Shown here: one piece after another, positions 17,834-26,739 of the stretch
Layout: each line of letters starts with the position of its first letter
Numbering within the stretch: the stretch's first letter is position 1
Assembly (NCBI GenBank): GCA_963839175.1
Contig: CAWIUB010000045.1
Coordinates: 1-64,000, forward strand
From: CAWIUB01 sp963839175
GTDB taxonomy: Bacteria; Actinomycetota; Actinomycetes; Mycobacteriales; Jatrophihabitantaceae
Length of the DNA: 64,000 nucleotides
Reading direction: 5' to 3'
Program-made: the position numbers and the translations under genes
Notes under the pieces: model-generated
Seen by the model: only the letters and a program-made list of their open reading frames with translations
What the model was told of the DNA's origin: nothing
The model's database searches: none

Positions 17834-18946
17834 ATGACGCGCACCGTCTGCTGGCGCGCCCCGGGCCGCGTCAACCTGATCGGCGAGCACACGGACTACA
17901 ACGCGGGGTTCGCATTGCCGTTCGCCATCGCCGAGTCGTGCGCGGCGACGGTGGCCAAGGCGCCGATCGACGGCGTTCGGGTGCGCTCCGCACAGGTGCG
18001 AGCCGTGGTCGACATCCCCACCGCCGAGCTGCGCCCCGAGGCCGCGTGGATCATGTCCGGACAGCGGTGGGCTGGGTATGCAGCGGGCATTCTCTGGGTG
18101 TTCGCCCAGTGCGGCATTACCGATGGCGTTCCAGCCGGGCTCGAGATTGCCCTGGACAGCACGGTTCCCGTCGGCGCTGGCCTGTCCTCGTCGGCCGCGA
18201 TCTCCTGTTCGGTCGCCGCCGCCGTCAACGAGCTGCTGCAGCTCGGCTTGTCGCCCCGCGAGCTCGCCCGAGTCGCGGACCTGACCGAGAACGAGTTCGT
18301 CGGCGCCCCGACGGGCGGGATGGACCAGTTGGCGTCGATGCTGTGTATCGACGGGCACGCGCTGCTCTGCGACATGCGGACCCGCGAGACCGAACCAGTG
18401 CCGCTCGACCTCGGCAGCGCGGGGCTGGCGCTGCTCGTCGTCGACAGCCTCGCCCCGCACCGCCATTCTGACGGCGAGTACCGAGAACGGCGGCGGTCCT
18501 GCGAACTCGCCGCCACGGAACTTGGCGTCCCGGCGCTGCGCGATGCGACGGTAGACGACGTCGAACGGCTGTCGTCGGATCTGCTGCGGCGGCGGGCCCG
18601 GCACATCGTCACCGAGAACGCCCGCGTGCTCGACACAGTTGCTCTGTTGGGCAGCGGCGATGTGGCCGGAATCGGGCCTCTGCTCACCGCCTCACACCAC
18701 TCCATGCGGGACGACTTCGACATCACCGTCCCGGAAGTGGACGTCGCGGTCGAGACGCTGCTAGCGGCCGGTGCGCTCGGTGCCCGGATGACCGGCGGCG
18801 GGTTCGGCGGATGCGTCATTGCGCTGATCCAGCCGGCTTCGGTCGACACGTGCGCTGCCGCCGTAGCCAGCGCCTACACCGCACACGGCTTCGCCGAGCC
18901 GTCGTGGTTCGTCACCTCACCCAACCGCGGCGCGCATCCGGCGTAG
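17834..18946 (+). CDS. galK: Galactokinase
   Basis: A 370-residue GHMP kinase that phosphorylates galactose at C1 in the Leloir pathway. Signature motifs: GRVNLIGEHTDYN at residues 11-23, the phosphate-binding VPVGAGLSSSAAIS near 113, the catalytic aspartate in GGMDQLASML near 158, and ARMTGGGFGGCVIAL near 318. No galT or galE lies in the window. The ATG at 17834 gives the family start. The 168 bp upstream hold no convincing gene, though one frame ending at 17837 reads TFQNFTNASTQSDIVAG and may be a decayed remnant. Confidence 0.94.
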   Translation: MTRTVCWRAPGRVNLIGEHTDYNAGFALPFAIAESCAATVAKAPIDGVRVRSAQVRAVVDIPTAELRPEAAWIMSGQRWAGYAAGILWVFAQCGITDGVPAGLEIALDSTVPVGAGLSSSAAISCSVAAAVNELLQLGLSPRELARVADLTENEFVGAPTGGMDQLASMLCIDGHALLCDMRTRETEPVPLDLGSAGLALLVVDSLAPHRHSDGEYRERRRSCELAATELGVPALRDATVDDVERLSSDLLRRRARHIVTENARVLDTVALLGSGDVAGIGPLLTASHHSMRDDFDITVPEVDVAVETLLAAGALGARMTGGGFGGCVIALIQPASVDTCAAAVASAYTAHGFAEPSWFVTSPNRGAHPA

Positions 18947-19058
18947 CTGCTGAAGCGGTCTCGAGCCCTCCGTCGAATACCGATCTGGCGAGAACGTTGG
19001 CGATCTCGTATGCCCGGTTCGGCCAGCCGCGAACCGCTCGTGGGCTAGCGTCGGAGGA

Positions 19059-19118
19059 ATGGACACGGCCGGACGCCCCCGAGGCACGCCGCTGGTCGCC
19101 GAACTGGCCGGACGCTGA
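19059..19118 (+). CDS. Possible 19-codon small ORF ahead of the YciI gene
   Basis: ATG 19059 opens a 19-codon frame ending at TGA 19118, ten bases before the YciI start. GGAGGA directly precedes the ATG, which is too close for an ideal ribosome binding site. No amino-acid bias suggests an attenuator. It may be an upstream leader ORF or chance. Confidence 0.2.
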   Translation: MDTAGRPRGTPLVAELAGR

Positions 19119-19127
19119 GCGATCGCG

Positions 19128-19421
19128 ATGACGCACTATCTGTTGGAGTACACGCTCGCGGCCGACTACCTTCAGCGCCGGGCATCATTGCGTGCGGAGC
19201 ACTTGGCGCTCGCGCGCGAGGCCCGCGACCGCGGCCAGCTGCTGCTGGCGGGTGCGCTGGCCGAGCCAGTCGACCGCGCGGTTCTCGTCTGGACCACCGA
19301 GGATCGCTCCGTCATCGAACAGTTCGTCGAGCGAGATCCGTACGTCCGCAATGGTCTGGTCACCTCCTGGACGATCCGACCCTGGAGCGTCGTCATCACT
19401 GCCGACACCAGGCACGCGTGA
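19128..19421 (+). CDS. YciI-like protein
   Basis: A 97-residue ferredoxin-like-fold protein. The family pattern is visible as HYLLEYTLAADYLQRRASLRAEHL, then LLLAGALAEPVDRAVLVW and FVERDPYVRNGLV, including the conserved His and Asp pair (RAEHL, ERDPY). YciI proteins are small putative enzymes of unclear substrate. It stands alone between galK and the GH3 lipoprotein. Confidence 0.82.
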   Translation: MTHYLLEYTLAADYLQRRASLRAEHLALAREARDRGQLLLAGALAEPVDRAVLVWTTEDRSVIEQFVERDPYVRNGLVTSWTIRPWSVVITADTRHA

Positions 19422-19538
19422 AGGTCACGGTCACCGATCGGGCACGAGCCGGAGGCCCGCGTGCCGGGGACTCCCGACCTTGACGTCAAGATCATGCCGG
19501 GGCGGGCGGCTCGAAAGCGCGACTGCGATAGTGGCCGG

Positions 19539-20741
19539 ATGAGGGCTGGGGCGGTCGCGCTGCTGGCCGTGCTGACGGCCTGCTCGTCCGCCGTTCCGGG
19601 CAGGGGCACGGCCAGCCTGCCCCCCAGCCCGGCGTCGTCGAGCCCGCCACCCTCGCCCACCCCGCCGGCGCCCACGACGTCCACTGCACCCAAGCCGCCT
19701 ACGCCCACGCTCTCCCAGGCACAACGCGTCCTGGCGACGATGGACGAGGCACACCGCGTCGGCCAGTTGTTCATGGTCGACGGCGACGCCACACTCGTCG
19801 ATGCGGGTGCTGTCGCATTGATCACCAACTACCACGTCGGCGGTGTCTACCTGTCGGGCCAGACCAGCCTGAGCGTGCGGCAGACGGCAGCGGTCACGGC
19901 CGGGCTCCAGCAACACGCCGCCGGCCCGAAGCTGTTCATCAGCTCGGACCAGGAGGGCGGGCAGGTGCAGCGCTTCACCGGGCCTGGTTTCTCGCAGATC
20001 CCCAGCGGCGTGCAGCAGGGCATGCTCGCCCCCACTGAGCTGCGGGCCGACGCCCAGCTGTGGGGCGGGCAACTCGCCGGCGCTGGCGTCAATCTCGACC
20101 TGGCCCCGGTCGCCGACACGGTGCCCAGCGCAGCCGCGGCCCAGCACAATCCGCCGATCGGCGGTTTCGACCGCGAATACGGCTACGACCCGGCGACGGT
20201 CGCCTCGCACGCCGTGGCGTTCGCCGCGGGGCTAACAGCCGCCGGCGTGGACACCACGGCGAAGCACTTCCCCGGGCTCGGGCGGGTGACGGCCAACACC
20301 GACACGACCGCCGGGGTCACCGACACCCTGACGACCCGCAGCGATCCCTACCTGAGGCCGTTCGCCGCGCTGGTCCGGGCAGGCGTGCCGTTCGTGATGA
20401 TGTCGACCGCCGTGTACATGCAGCTCGACCCGGCCCGTCCTGCCGCGTTCTCGCCGACGATCGTGGACCGCATGCTGCGTGGCGAGCTGGGGTTCCGCGG
20501 CGTGGTGATCAGCGATGACCTCAACGCCGTCCAGGTGCGCGCAATGCCCGCTGCCGAACGCGCGGTCGATTTCATCGCCGCGGGGGGCGACATCGTGCTC
20601 GACGTGCAGAACGCCGACATCGCCCCGATGATCGAGGCCGTGCTTGCCCGGGCTCAAACCGACCCCGCGTTCCGGGCCAAGGTCGATGCTGCCGCGCTGC
20701 GCGTGCTGACCGCCAAGCAGGCCCGCGGGCTACTCGGCTAG
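19539..20741 (+). CDS. Secreted GH3 beta-N-acetylhexosaminidase-like lipoprotein
   Basis: A 400-residue protein. A short signal peptide ends in a lipobox LTAC near residue 14, so the protein is probably anchored outside the membrane. A Pro/Ser/Thr-rich linker of about 45 residues precedes the glycoside hydrolase family 3 domain. The family motifs are SDQEGGQVQRF, KHFPGLGRV (NagZ-type KHFPG) and VVISDDLN, the last holding the usual catalytic aspartate region. It probably releases N-acetylglucosamine from cell-wall fragments. ATG 19539 is chosen because it starts the signal peptide. The 3' end overlaps the add gene by 12 bp in convergent orientation. Confidence 0.87.
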   Translation: MRAGAVALLAVLTACSSAVPGRGTASLPPSPASSSPPPSPTPPAPTTSTAPKPPTPTLSQAQRVLATMDEAHRVGQLFMVDGDATLVDAGAVALITNYHVGGVYLSGQTSLSVRQTAAVTAGLQQHAAGPKLFISSDQEGGQVQRFTGPGFSQIPSGVQQGMLAPTELRADAQLWGGQLAGAGVNLDLAPVADTVPSAAAAQHNPPIGGFDREYGYDPATVASHAVAFAAGLTAAGVDTTAKHFPGLGRVTANTDTTAGVTDTLTTRSDPYLRPFAALVRAGVPFVMMSTAVYMQLDPARPAAFSPTIVDRMLRGELGFRGVVISDDLNAVQVRAMPAAERAVDFIAAGGDIVLDVQNADIAPMIEAVLARAQTDPAFRAKVDAAALRVLTAKQARGLLG

Positions 20742-21818
20742 GGCCGCGTACCCCCGCTTGATCACGTCGTTGATGATCGCCAGCCGCTCGTCGAACGGGA
20801 TGAACGCGCTCTTCATAGCGTTGACGGTCAGCCACTGCAGGTCGGCCCAACCGTAACCAAATGCCTTGATCAGCAAGGACATCTCGCGGCTCATCGAGGT
20901 GTTGCTCATCAACCGGTTGTCGGTGTTGACCGTGACCCGGAACAGCAGCGACCGCAGCAGGCCGATCGGATGCTCGGCGATCGAGGTGGCCGCGCCCGTC
21001 TGCACGTTCGACGACGGGCACATCTCCAGCGGTATCCGCTTGTCACGGACGTACCGGGCCAGCCGGCCGAGGACTGCGGTGCCGTCGGGCCGGTGGGCTA
21101 TGTCGTCCACGATCCGCACGCCGTGACCGAGCCGATCTGCCCCGCACCACTGAATCGCCTCCCAGATGGACGGCAGGCCGAAGGCCTCGCCGGCGTGGAT
21201 CGTGAAGTGCGCGTTCTCCCGCCGCAGGTACTCGAAGGCGTCCAGGTGCCGGGTGGGCGGGAAACCCGCTTCCGCGCCGGCGATGTCGAAGCCGACCACG
21301 CCGCGGTCGCGATAGGCCACCGCAAGCTCGGCGATCTCCCGCGATCGCGCCGCGTGCCGCATCGCGGTCACCAAGGCGCCGACCCGTATGCGATGGCCGG
21401 CCCGGGCCGCATTCGCCTCACCCTGCCGGAACCCTTCGAGAACCGCGTCCACCACCTGCTCCAAAGACATGTTGCGCTCGGTGTGCTGCTCGGGAGCCCA
21501 GCGGATCTCGGCGTACACAACCCCGTCCGCCGCCAGGTCCACGGCCGCCTCCCGGGCCACCCTGGTCAGGCCGTGGACCGTCTGCATCACGCCTACGGTG
21601 TGCGCGAACGTCTCGAGGTAGCGTTCCAGTGACCCGGAGCTCGACGACTCGCGAAACCATCGCGCTAGCTTGTCCGCATCCGTGGCCGGCAGAGCCTCGT
21701 AGCCGATCTGGTCGGCGAGCTCGACAACGGTCTGCGGTCGTACGCCGCCGTCCAGGTGATCGTGCAGCAGAACCTTCGGCGCGGATCGGATCGCCTCGTC
21801 GGTGAGCGCGGTCGGCAT
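20730..21818 (-). CDS. add: Adenosine deaminase
   Basis: A 362-residue metal-dependent hydrolase that deaminates adenosine to inosine. The metal site HDHLDGG lies near residue 20, with HAGEAFG near 205, GHGVRI near 238 and CPSSNVQTG and TVNTDNRLMS further on, all canonical. The start ATG 21818 gives the family length; the open frame continuing to 22565 is antisense to the SIMPL gene. Together with cdd, deoA and the BMP transporter it forms a nucleoside salvage region, although the SIMPL gene lies between on the other strand. Confidence 0.95.
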   Translation of the reverse strand: MPTALTDEAIRSAPKVLLHDHLDGGVRPQTVVELADQIGYEALPATDADKLARWFRESSSSGSLERYLETFAHTVGVMQTVHGLTRVAREAAVDLAADGVVYAEIRWAPEQHTERNMSLEQVVDAVLEGFRQGEANAARAGHRIRVGALVTAMRHAARSREIAELAVAYRDRGVVGFDIAGAEAGFPPTRHLDAFEYLRRENAHFTIHAGEAFGLPSIWEAIQWCGADRLGHGVRIVDDIAHRPDGTAVLGRLARYVRDKRIPLEMCPSSNVQTGAATSIAEHPIGLLRSLLFRVTVNTDNRLMSNTSMSREMSLLIKAFGYGWADLQWLTVNAMKSAFIPFDERLAIINDVIKRGYAALAE

Positions 21819-21872
21819 GACGTGAACGCTAGTGGGTCCGTTAGCTGGCAACGCGTCCGTAGGATGCGCGAC

Positions 21873-22526
21873 ATGGATGCCCAGCCCGCGCTCGTGGCCG
21901 TGAACGGTACGGCGCAACGCAAGGCCGATCCCGATTCCTACCTGCTGCACGTGACGGTCGAGGTGCGCGGCCCGGCAGCCGCGACGGTGAACGCACAGCT
22001 TGCCAACCGATTCGCCCGGGCCGATTCCGCACTCGGTGCGCTTGCGTCGCCGCAGCTGACCGTCGTCCGGGGGCCGCTGTCGGTACGTCGCAACGTGTGG
22101 GCGCGCGACGACGGTGGGGAGCCCGTCGTCGAATGGCTCGCCGGCCGAGGCGTCACGCTGACTGATCGCGACACAACGCACGCGGCAGCCGTGCTCGAGA
22201 CGGTCGGCAAGCTGGCCGACGAGGTCGAGGGCCTGGTGATCAACGGCCCGCACTGGCAGCTGGACGACGACAACGCCGTGCACGGGGCGGTGCAGGCCGA
22301 TGCCGTGCAGGCTGCGGTGGTGCGTGCAAGGCGGTACGCCGAGGCGGTGGGCGGCACGCTCGGCCGGCTGGTCCAGATCTCGGACACCGGCATTCAGGTG
22401 CACCGCACCATGGCGCTGACTGCTGCCGCCCCCGGTGGGGGTGGGTTGGGAGCCATGGATTTCACGCCCGAGCCCGTCGAGGTGTCTGCGATGGTCGAGG
22501 GCCGGTGGGTGATCGACCTCAGCTGA
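21873..22526 (+). CDS. SIMPL (DUF541) domain protein
   Basis: A 217-residue protein whose N-terminus ALVAVNGTAQRKADPDSYLLHVTVEV and C-terminus PEPVEVSAMVEGRWVIDL match the SIMPL/DUF541 fold. There is no signal peptide at the chosen start. The function is unknown. It is divergent from add (54-bp gap) and its stop overlaps the deoA stop by 8 bp. Confidence 0.8.
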   Translation: MDAQPALVAVNGTAQRKADPDSYLLHVTVEVRGPAAATVNAQLANRFARADSALGALASPQLTVVRGPLSVRRNVWARDDGGEPVVEWLAGRGVTLTDRDTTHAAAVLETVGKLADEVEGLVINGPHWQLDDDNAVHGAVQADAVQAAVVRARRYAEAVGGTLGRLVQISDTGIQVHRTMALTAAAPGGGGLGAMDFTPEPVEVSAMVEGRWVIDLS

Positions 22527-23796
22527 TCCGCTCGATGACCAGGGGCGTTGGCGAAAACGCCTCACCGATCTCGACAGCGCCGTCCAGCGCGCTGAGCGCA
22601 GAGTCGAAGCGGGATGCGTCGTCGGCGTGCAGTTCGAGCAGCGGCTGGCCCTCGCGCACCTTTTCGCCGGGCTTGGAGAACAGGACGACGCCGGCCGTCG
22701 CCGAGACGCTGTCCTCCTTGCGGGCCCGGCCCGCGCCGAGGCGCCACGTCGCCACGCCGACGGCGTAGGCGTCCAGCTTGGTCACCACTCCGCCCGCCGA
22801 GGCGGCGACCACGTGCCGTTCGGGCGCCACCGGCAGGGCTGCGTCGACGTCGCCGCCCTGCGCGGTGATCATGCGCCGCCACACGTCCATGGCTCGTCCG
22901 TCCCGCAAGGCGTCGGCCGGATCCGTGTCGATCCCCACGGCGCCGAGCATCTCGCGTGCGAGCGCGAGCGTCAGCTCGACGACGTCGGGCGGGCCCCCGC
23001 CGGCCAGCACCTCGAGCGCCTCGGCCACTTCCAGCGCGTGGCCGGCGGTGCATCCAAGGGGCGTCGACATGTCGGTGAGCAGGGCGACCGTCCTGGTGCG
23101 GTGCGCGGCTCCGAGTTCGACCATCCGGCGGGCAAGTTCGCGAGCGGTGTCGACGGTCTTCATGAACGCTCCAGTGCCGACCTTGACGTCCAGCACCAGC
23201 GCGGATGAGCCCTCGGCGATCTTCTTGCTCATGATCGAGCTCGCGATCAGCGGGATCGCCTCGACGGTGCCCGTCACGTCGCGTAGCGCATACAGCTTGC
23301 GGTCTGCGGGGGCGAGGCCTTCGCCGGCCGCGCAGACCACCGCGCCCACGTCCCGCAGCTGGGCGAGGAACTCGGCATTCGACAGCGAGGCGCGCCAGCC
23401 CGTGATCGCCTCCAGCTTGTCGAGCGTGCCGCCAGTGTGACCGAGCCCGCGGCCGGACAGCTGCGGCACCGCGGCACCGCAGGCCGCCACGAGCGGGGCC
23501 AGCGGCAAGGTGATCTTGTCGCCCACGCCGCCGGTGGAGTGCTTGTCGACCGTCGGTCTGTCGATGGACGAGAGGTCGAGACGCTCCCCGGACGCGATCA
23601 TTGCGGCGGTCCACCGGGCCAGCTCGTCGGGCGCCATGCCGTTCAGCAGAATCGCCATGGCCAGCGCCGCCATCTGCTCGTCGGCGACGACTCCGCGGGT
23701 GTACGAGTCGATCACCCAGTCGATCTGCTCGTCCGGGATGCGCCCCCGATCGCGCTTGATGCGGATCACGTCGACCGCGCTGAACGGCTCAGTCAT
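22519..23796 (-). CDS. deoA: Thymidine phosphorylase
   Basis: A 425-residue pyrimidine-nucleoside phosphorylase that splits thymidine or deoxyuridine with phosphate. The family signature DKHSTGGVGDK lies near residue 85, SGRGLGHTGGTLDKLEAI near 115 and SSIMSKKIAEG near 185. The C-terminal domain with AGVVLFSKPGEKVREGQPL is typical. ATG 23796 fits the family; the frame continues to 23862 through a palindrome. It is the last gene of the minus-strand array BMP transporter / P450 / cdd / deoA. Confidence 0.95.
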   Translation of the reverse strand: MTEPFSAVDVIRIKRDRGRIPDEQIDWVIDSYTRGVVADEQMAALAMAILLNGMAPDELARWTAAMIASGERLDLSSIDRPTVDKHSTGGVGDKITLPLAPLVAACGAAVPQLSGRGLGHTGGTLDKLEAITGWRASLSNAEFLAQLRDVGAVVCAAGEGLAPADRKLYALRDVTGTVEAIPLIASSIMSKKIAEGSSALVLDVKVGTGAFMKTVDTARELARRMVELGAAHRTRTVALLTDMSTPLGCTAGHALEVAEALEVLAGGGPPDVVELTLALAREMLGAVGIDTDPADALRDGRAMDVWRRMITAQGGDVDAALPVAPERHVVAASAGGVVTKLDAYAVGVATWRLGAGRARKEDSVSATAGVVLFSKPGEKVREGQPLLELHADDASRFDSALSALDGAVEIGEAFSPTPLVIERIS

Positions 23797-23813
23797 CCGC
23801 CGTCCATCCCTTC

Positions 23814-23867
23814 CCGAGTTGTTCGACCGCCGCCGCGCCATATCGCGTGCGCGGTCGAACAACTCGG
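23814..23867. promoter_or_regulatory. 17-bp perfect inverted repeat between cdd and deoA
   Basis: Arms 23814-23830 and 23851-23867 (starting CCGAGTTGTTCGACC) are perfectly complementary and flank a 20-base spacer. It occupies most of the 84-bp gap between the cdd stop and the deoA start. It could be an intercistronic RNA hairpin that sets the relative output of cdd and deoA, or an operator. No T tract is present. Confidence 0.6.
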
Positions 23868-23880
23868 CATGGGGAGCGGC

Positions 23881-24270
23881 TCACGCTAGATCGTCCGGGC
23901 CGAACGCCAGGGGAAGCACGTCGGTCATCGGCCGTGGCCCCTCGGCGGTGTCGACCAGCAGATCGGGCCCACCGTGCTCCCACAGCAGCTGGCGGCAGCG
24001 TCCGCACGGCATCAGCACCTCGCCGCGCCGATCGACACAGGCGAACGCGACCAGCCGCCCGCCCCCTGACGCGTGCAACGCCGACACCAAACCGCACTCC
24101 GCGCACAGCCCCACGCCATAGGAGGCGTTCTCCACGTTGCAGCCGACGACGGTCCGCCCGTCGTCGACCAGGGCGGCCGCACCAACCGGGAACTGGGAAT
24201 ATGGCGCGTACGCGCGCCCCATCACCTCGAGTGCTGCCCGGCGCAGCGCGGACCAATCGATGTCAGACAC
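23881..24270 (-). CDS. cdd: Cytidine deaminase
   Basis: A 129-residue zinc enzyme of the tetrameric type that converts cytidine and deoxycytidine to uridine forms. The zinc site is seen as VENASYGVGLCAE (Cys and catalytic Glu) and MPCGRCRQLLWE (two Cys). PYSQFPVGAAAL is the substrate-binding block. It lies 10 bp downstream of the P450 gene and upstream of deoA, the order cdd-deoA-add being common in actinobacteria. Confidence 0.95.
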   Translation of the reverse strand: MSDIDWSALRRAALEVMGRAYAPYSQFPVGAAALVDDGRTVVGCNVENASYGVGLCAECGLVSALHASGGGRLVAFACVDRRGEVLMPCGRCRQLLWEHGGPDLLVDTAEGPRPMTDVLPLAFGPDDLA

Positions 24271-24280
24271 GAGGCGGCTC

Positions 24281-25471
24281 CTAGACGGTGACGGGCAGGG
24301 TCGTTACGCCGCGGATGACGAACTCGGGCCGCAGCTGGGGAGCCTCATGCAACGCAAGACGCGGGAATCGGCGCAGCAACGTCCACACTGACGCCTGCAG
24401 CTCGACACGGGCAAGTGGCGCGCCGACGCAGAAGTGGATTCCCGCGCCGAAGCCGAGGTGCTGGTTGTTCGCTCGAGCGACCAAGAACGCGTCGGGATCA
24501 GCGAACACGGTGGGGTCGCGATTCGCGGCCCCTAGCAGCGCGGCCACCTTCTGGCACTTCTCGACAATCACGTCGCCAACCTGCGTATCAGCGGCTGCCG
24601 TGCGTTCGAACAGCTGTAACGGGGAGTCGTAGCGAATCAGTTCCTCGACAGCTGTCGGGATCAGTTCGTCGTTCGATCGAAGTAGCTCGAGTTGCTCGGG
24701 ATGGGTGAGCAGCGCCGTTACACCGTTGCCGACGACGTTCACCGTTGCCTCGTGGCCGGCGTTGAGCAGCAGGGTGCAGGTGGTGATGAGTTCGTCCTCG
24801 CTGAGACGAGCTCCGTCGCTGTCGACCTCGGCGATCAGCGAGCTGATCAAATCGTCGGACGGCGCCCTCCGACGATCGGCGACCAGACCGCGCAGATACT
24901 CGACGAACTGCGCGGACGCGCGCTCGGCCGACTCCTTCTGCTGGTCGGACACGTCGTACTCGTACATCTTCACGATCGCGTTCGACCATGGCCGCAACAA
25001 CTGCCAGTCAGGCTCCGGCACGCCGAGCAGTTCTGCGATGACCTGGACCGGCAGCGGCTCGGCGAACAATGTGATCAGGTCGACGGGCGAACCGCTGCGG
25101 CCGGCGTCTTCCACCTGATTCGCGAGCGACTCGGCGAGCTCGGCGATGCGCGGACGCAGCCGCTGCACGTGTCCCCGGGCGAACGCTCCAGCGACCAATC
25201 GTCGTAGCCGGGTGTGCTTCGGTGGCTCGTTCTCGAGCAGCGAGTTGACGTGGATCAACGCGAACGCCGGCATTGGTCGGTCCGGCCAGCGTGGTTTCCA
25301 GATCCGGCCCAGCGTGCGGGTGCGCAGCACCGTATTCGCGGCCTCGTGACTGAAGGTCAGCCACATGCCTAGCCCGTCATGCCACTGAACCGGTGCCTTC
25401 TCGCGCGCTTCGGCGAAATGCGGATACGGGTCCGCGACGACCTCGGGCGTCGTCAACGCCAACGCAGTCAC
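24281..25471 (-). CDS. Cytochrome P450
   Basis: A 396-residue soluble bacterial P450 monooxygenase. The I-helix reads LLNAGHEATVN near residue 240, the K-helix EELIR near 285, and the heme-binding loop GFGAGIHFCVGAPLARVE has its ligand cysteine near residue 348. The start GTG 25471 overlaps the stop of the upstream ABC permease by 4 bp (GTGA), so it is translationally coupled to nucleoside transport; 25492 is a less likely start. No ferredoxin or ferredoxin reductase gene is nearby. The substrate is unknown; location suggests a nucleoside-like or co-imported compound, which is inference only. Confidence 0.93.
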   Translation of the reverse strand: MTALALTTPEVVADPYPHFAEAREKAPVQWHDGLGMWLTFSHEAANTVLRTRTLGRIWKPRWPDRPMPAFALIHVNSLLENEPPKHTRLRRLVAGAFARGHVQRLRPRIAELAESLANQVEDAGRSGSPVDLITLFAEPLPVQVIAELLGVPEPDWQLLRPWSNAIVKMYEYDVSDQQKESAERASAQFVEYLRGLVADRRRAPSDDLISSLIAEVDSDGARLSEDELITTCTLLLNAGHEATVNVVGNGVTALLTHPEQLELLRSNDELIPTAVEELIRYDSPLQLFERTAAADTQVGDVIVEKCQKVAALLGAANRDPTVFADPDAFLVARANNQHLGFGAGIHFCVGAPLARVELQASVWTLLRRFPRLALHEAPQLRPEFVIRGVTTLPVTV

Positions 25472-26739
25472 GTGCCCTGGCCCTTCCGCCACGGAATCCC
25501 ATCGGCCGCAGGCATTCGCAAGTGCTGAGAGGCGAGGGCCAGAACCAGCAGCGTGATGATCTGCGGGGTGTAGGTCACCAGCTCGATCGGGACGTCGTTG
25601 GTGCCCTGGTACCAGGCGAAGACGAGGGTGGCCCCGACGCCGGCCGCGATGCCGGACACCATACGGCGGCGCCGCAGCACGTAGGCACAGACGAACAGCA
25701 GCAGGATGGCGACCAGCAGGAGCAGCGCGTGCACGGAGGTTGCGCCGCCTCGGGACTGCACCGCGTCGGTGTAGCCGAACAGGCCCGCGCCTGCGACGAG
25801 CCCGCCCGGGCGCCAGTTGCCGAAGATCATGGCGGCCAGGCCGATGAAGCCGCGACCGCCCGTCTGTCCCTCGCGATAGATGCCGGCGAAGTCGGCGAGG
25901 AACGCGCCGCCGAGTCCGGCGAGCACGCCGGACACGAGCACCGCCACGTACTTCATCCGGTAGACGGGAACGCCGAGCGACTCGGCAGCCGCGGGATTCT
26001 CACCGCAGGACCGCAGCCGCAGGCCGAACGCTGTGCGCCACAGTACGAACCAGGTCAATGGGAACAGCAGGGCGACCACGATGGCGAAGGGCGTTAGCGT
26101 CGTCGCGAGCCCGCGCAGCAACCCGGCGACGTCGGAGACGACGAACCAGTGGTGCCGTTCGATCTTGCCCAGGAACGAGTCGGCGCTGGTCAGCCGAAGC
26201 GTGGTGAACTGAGGCACCGCAGGCGACTGCGTGGGACCGCCGCCCGGTTGCCCGCCGAAGAACACGCCGGCCAGGTAGCGTGCCAGGCCGGTCGCGAGGA
26301 TCGTGATCGCGACTCCGGAGACGATCTGGTCAACACCGAACGTAACCGTGGCCACCGCGTGCACCAGCCCGCCGATGAAGCCGCCCACCACGCCGCCTAT
26401 GACACCGAGCCACGGGCTGTGCGAGAAATACGCGAAGTCCGCACCGAAGAAGGTGCCGAGGATCATCATGCCCTCGAGGCCGATGTTGACCACGCCCGAA
26501 CGTTCCGACCACAGGCCGCCGAGACCGGCGAGTCCGATCGGTATGGCGAGGCTGATGGTGGCGCCCAGCGTGCCGGCGGACGTGATGTCGTTCGCGTGTG
26601 TGACCGTGCGGACCAAGCAGAGCAGGAGCAGGCCGCCGGCCGCGACGAGCCAAAGCTGCCCGCCGCGCAGGCGTCGGGTCGCTTTGATGCGGTCGAGGCG
26701 CACGGTGTCGGGCGGCACGCTGGAGTCCTGGATGGTCAT
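25468..26739 (-). CDS. ABC transporter permease, BMP/nucleoside type (second)
   Basis: A 423-residue membrane protein with about ten hydrophobic helices. GGLWSERSGVVNIGLEGMMILG and the later GENPAAAESLGVPVYRMKY are hallmarks of the BPD_transp_2 permeases that work with BMP-type lipoproteins in nucleoside import. ATG 26739 overlaps the stop of the first permease (ATGA). The long open frame upstream of this start is a shadow of that permease. Its stop is in turn overlapped by the P450 start. Confidence 0.92.
   Translation of the reverse strand: MTIQDSSVPPDTVRLDRIKATRRLRGGQLWLVAAGGLLLLCLVRTVTHANDITSAGTLGATISLAIPIGLAGLGGLWSERSGVVNIGLEGMMILGTFFGADFAYFSHSPWLGVIGGVVGGFIGGLVHAVATVTFGVDQIVSGVAITILATGLARYLAGVFFGGQPGGGPTQSPAVPQFTTLRLTSADSFLGKIERHHWFVVSDVAGLLRGLATTLTPFAIVVALLFPLTWFVLWRTAFGLRLRSCGENPAAAESLGVPVYRMKYVAVLVSGVLAGLGGAFLADFAGIYREGQTGGRGFIGLAAMIFGNWRPGGLVAGAGLFGYTDAVQSRGGATSVHALLLLVAILLLFVCAYVLRRRRMVSGIAAGVGATLVFAWYQGTNDVPIELVTYTPQIITLLVLALASQHLRMPAADGIPWRKGQGT

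Noticed and set aside
20730..22565. Fusion of adenosine deaminase with a 250-residue N-terminal domain
   Set aside because: The extension is antisense to the SIMPL gene and reads as low-complexity Arg/His-rich sequence; the ATG at 21818 gives the normal enzyme.
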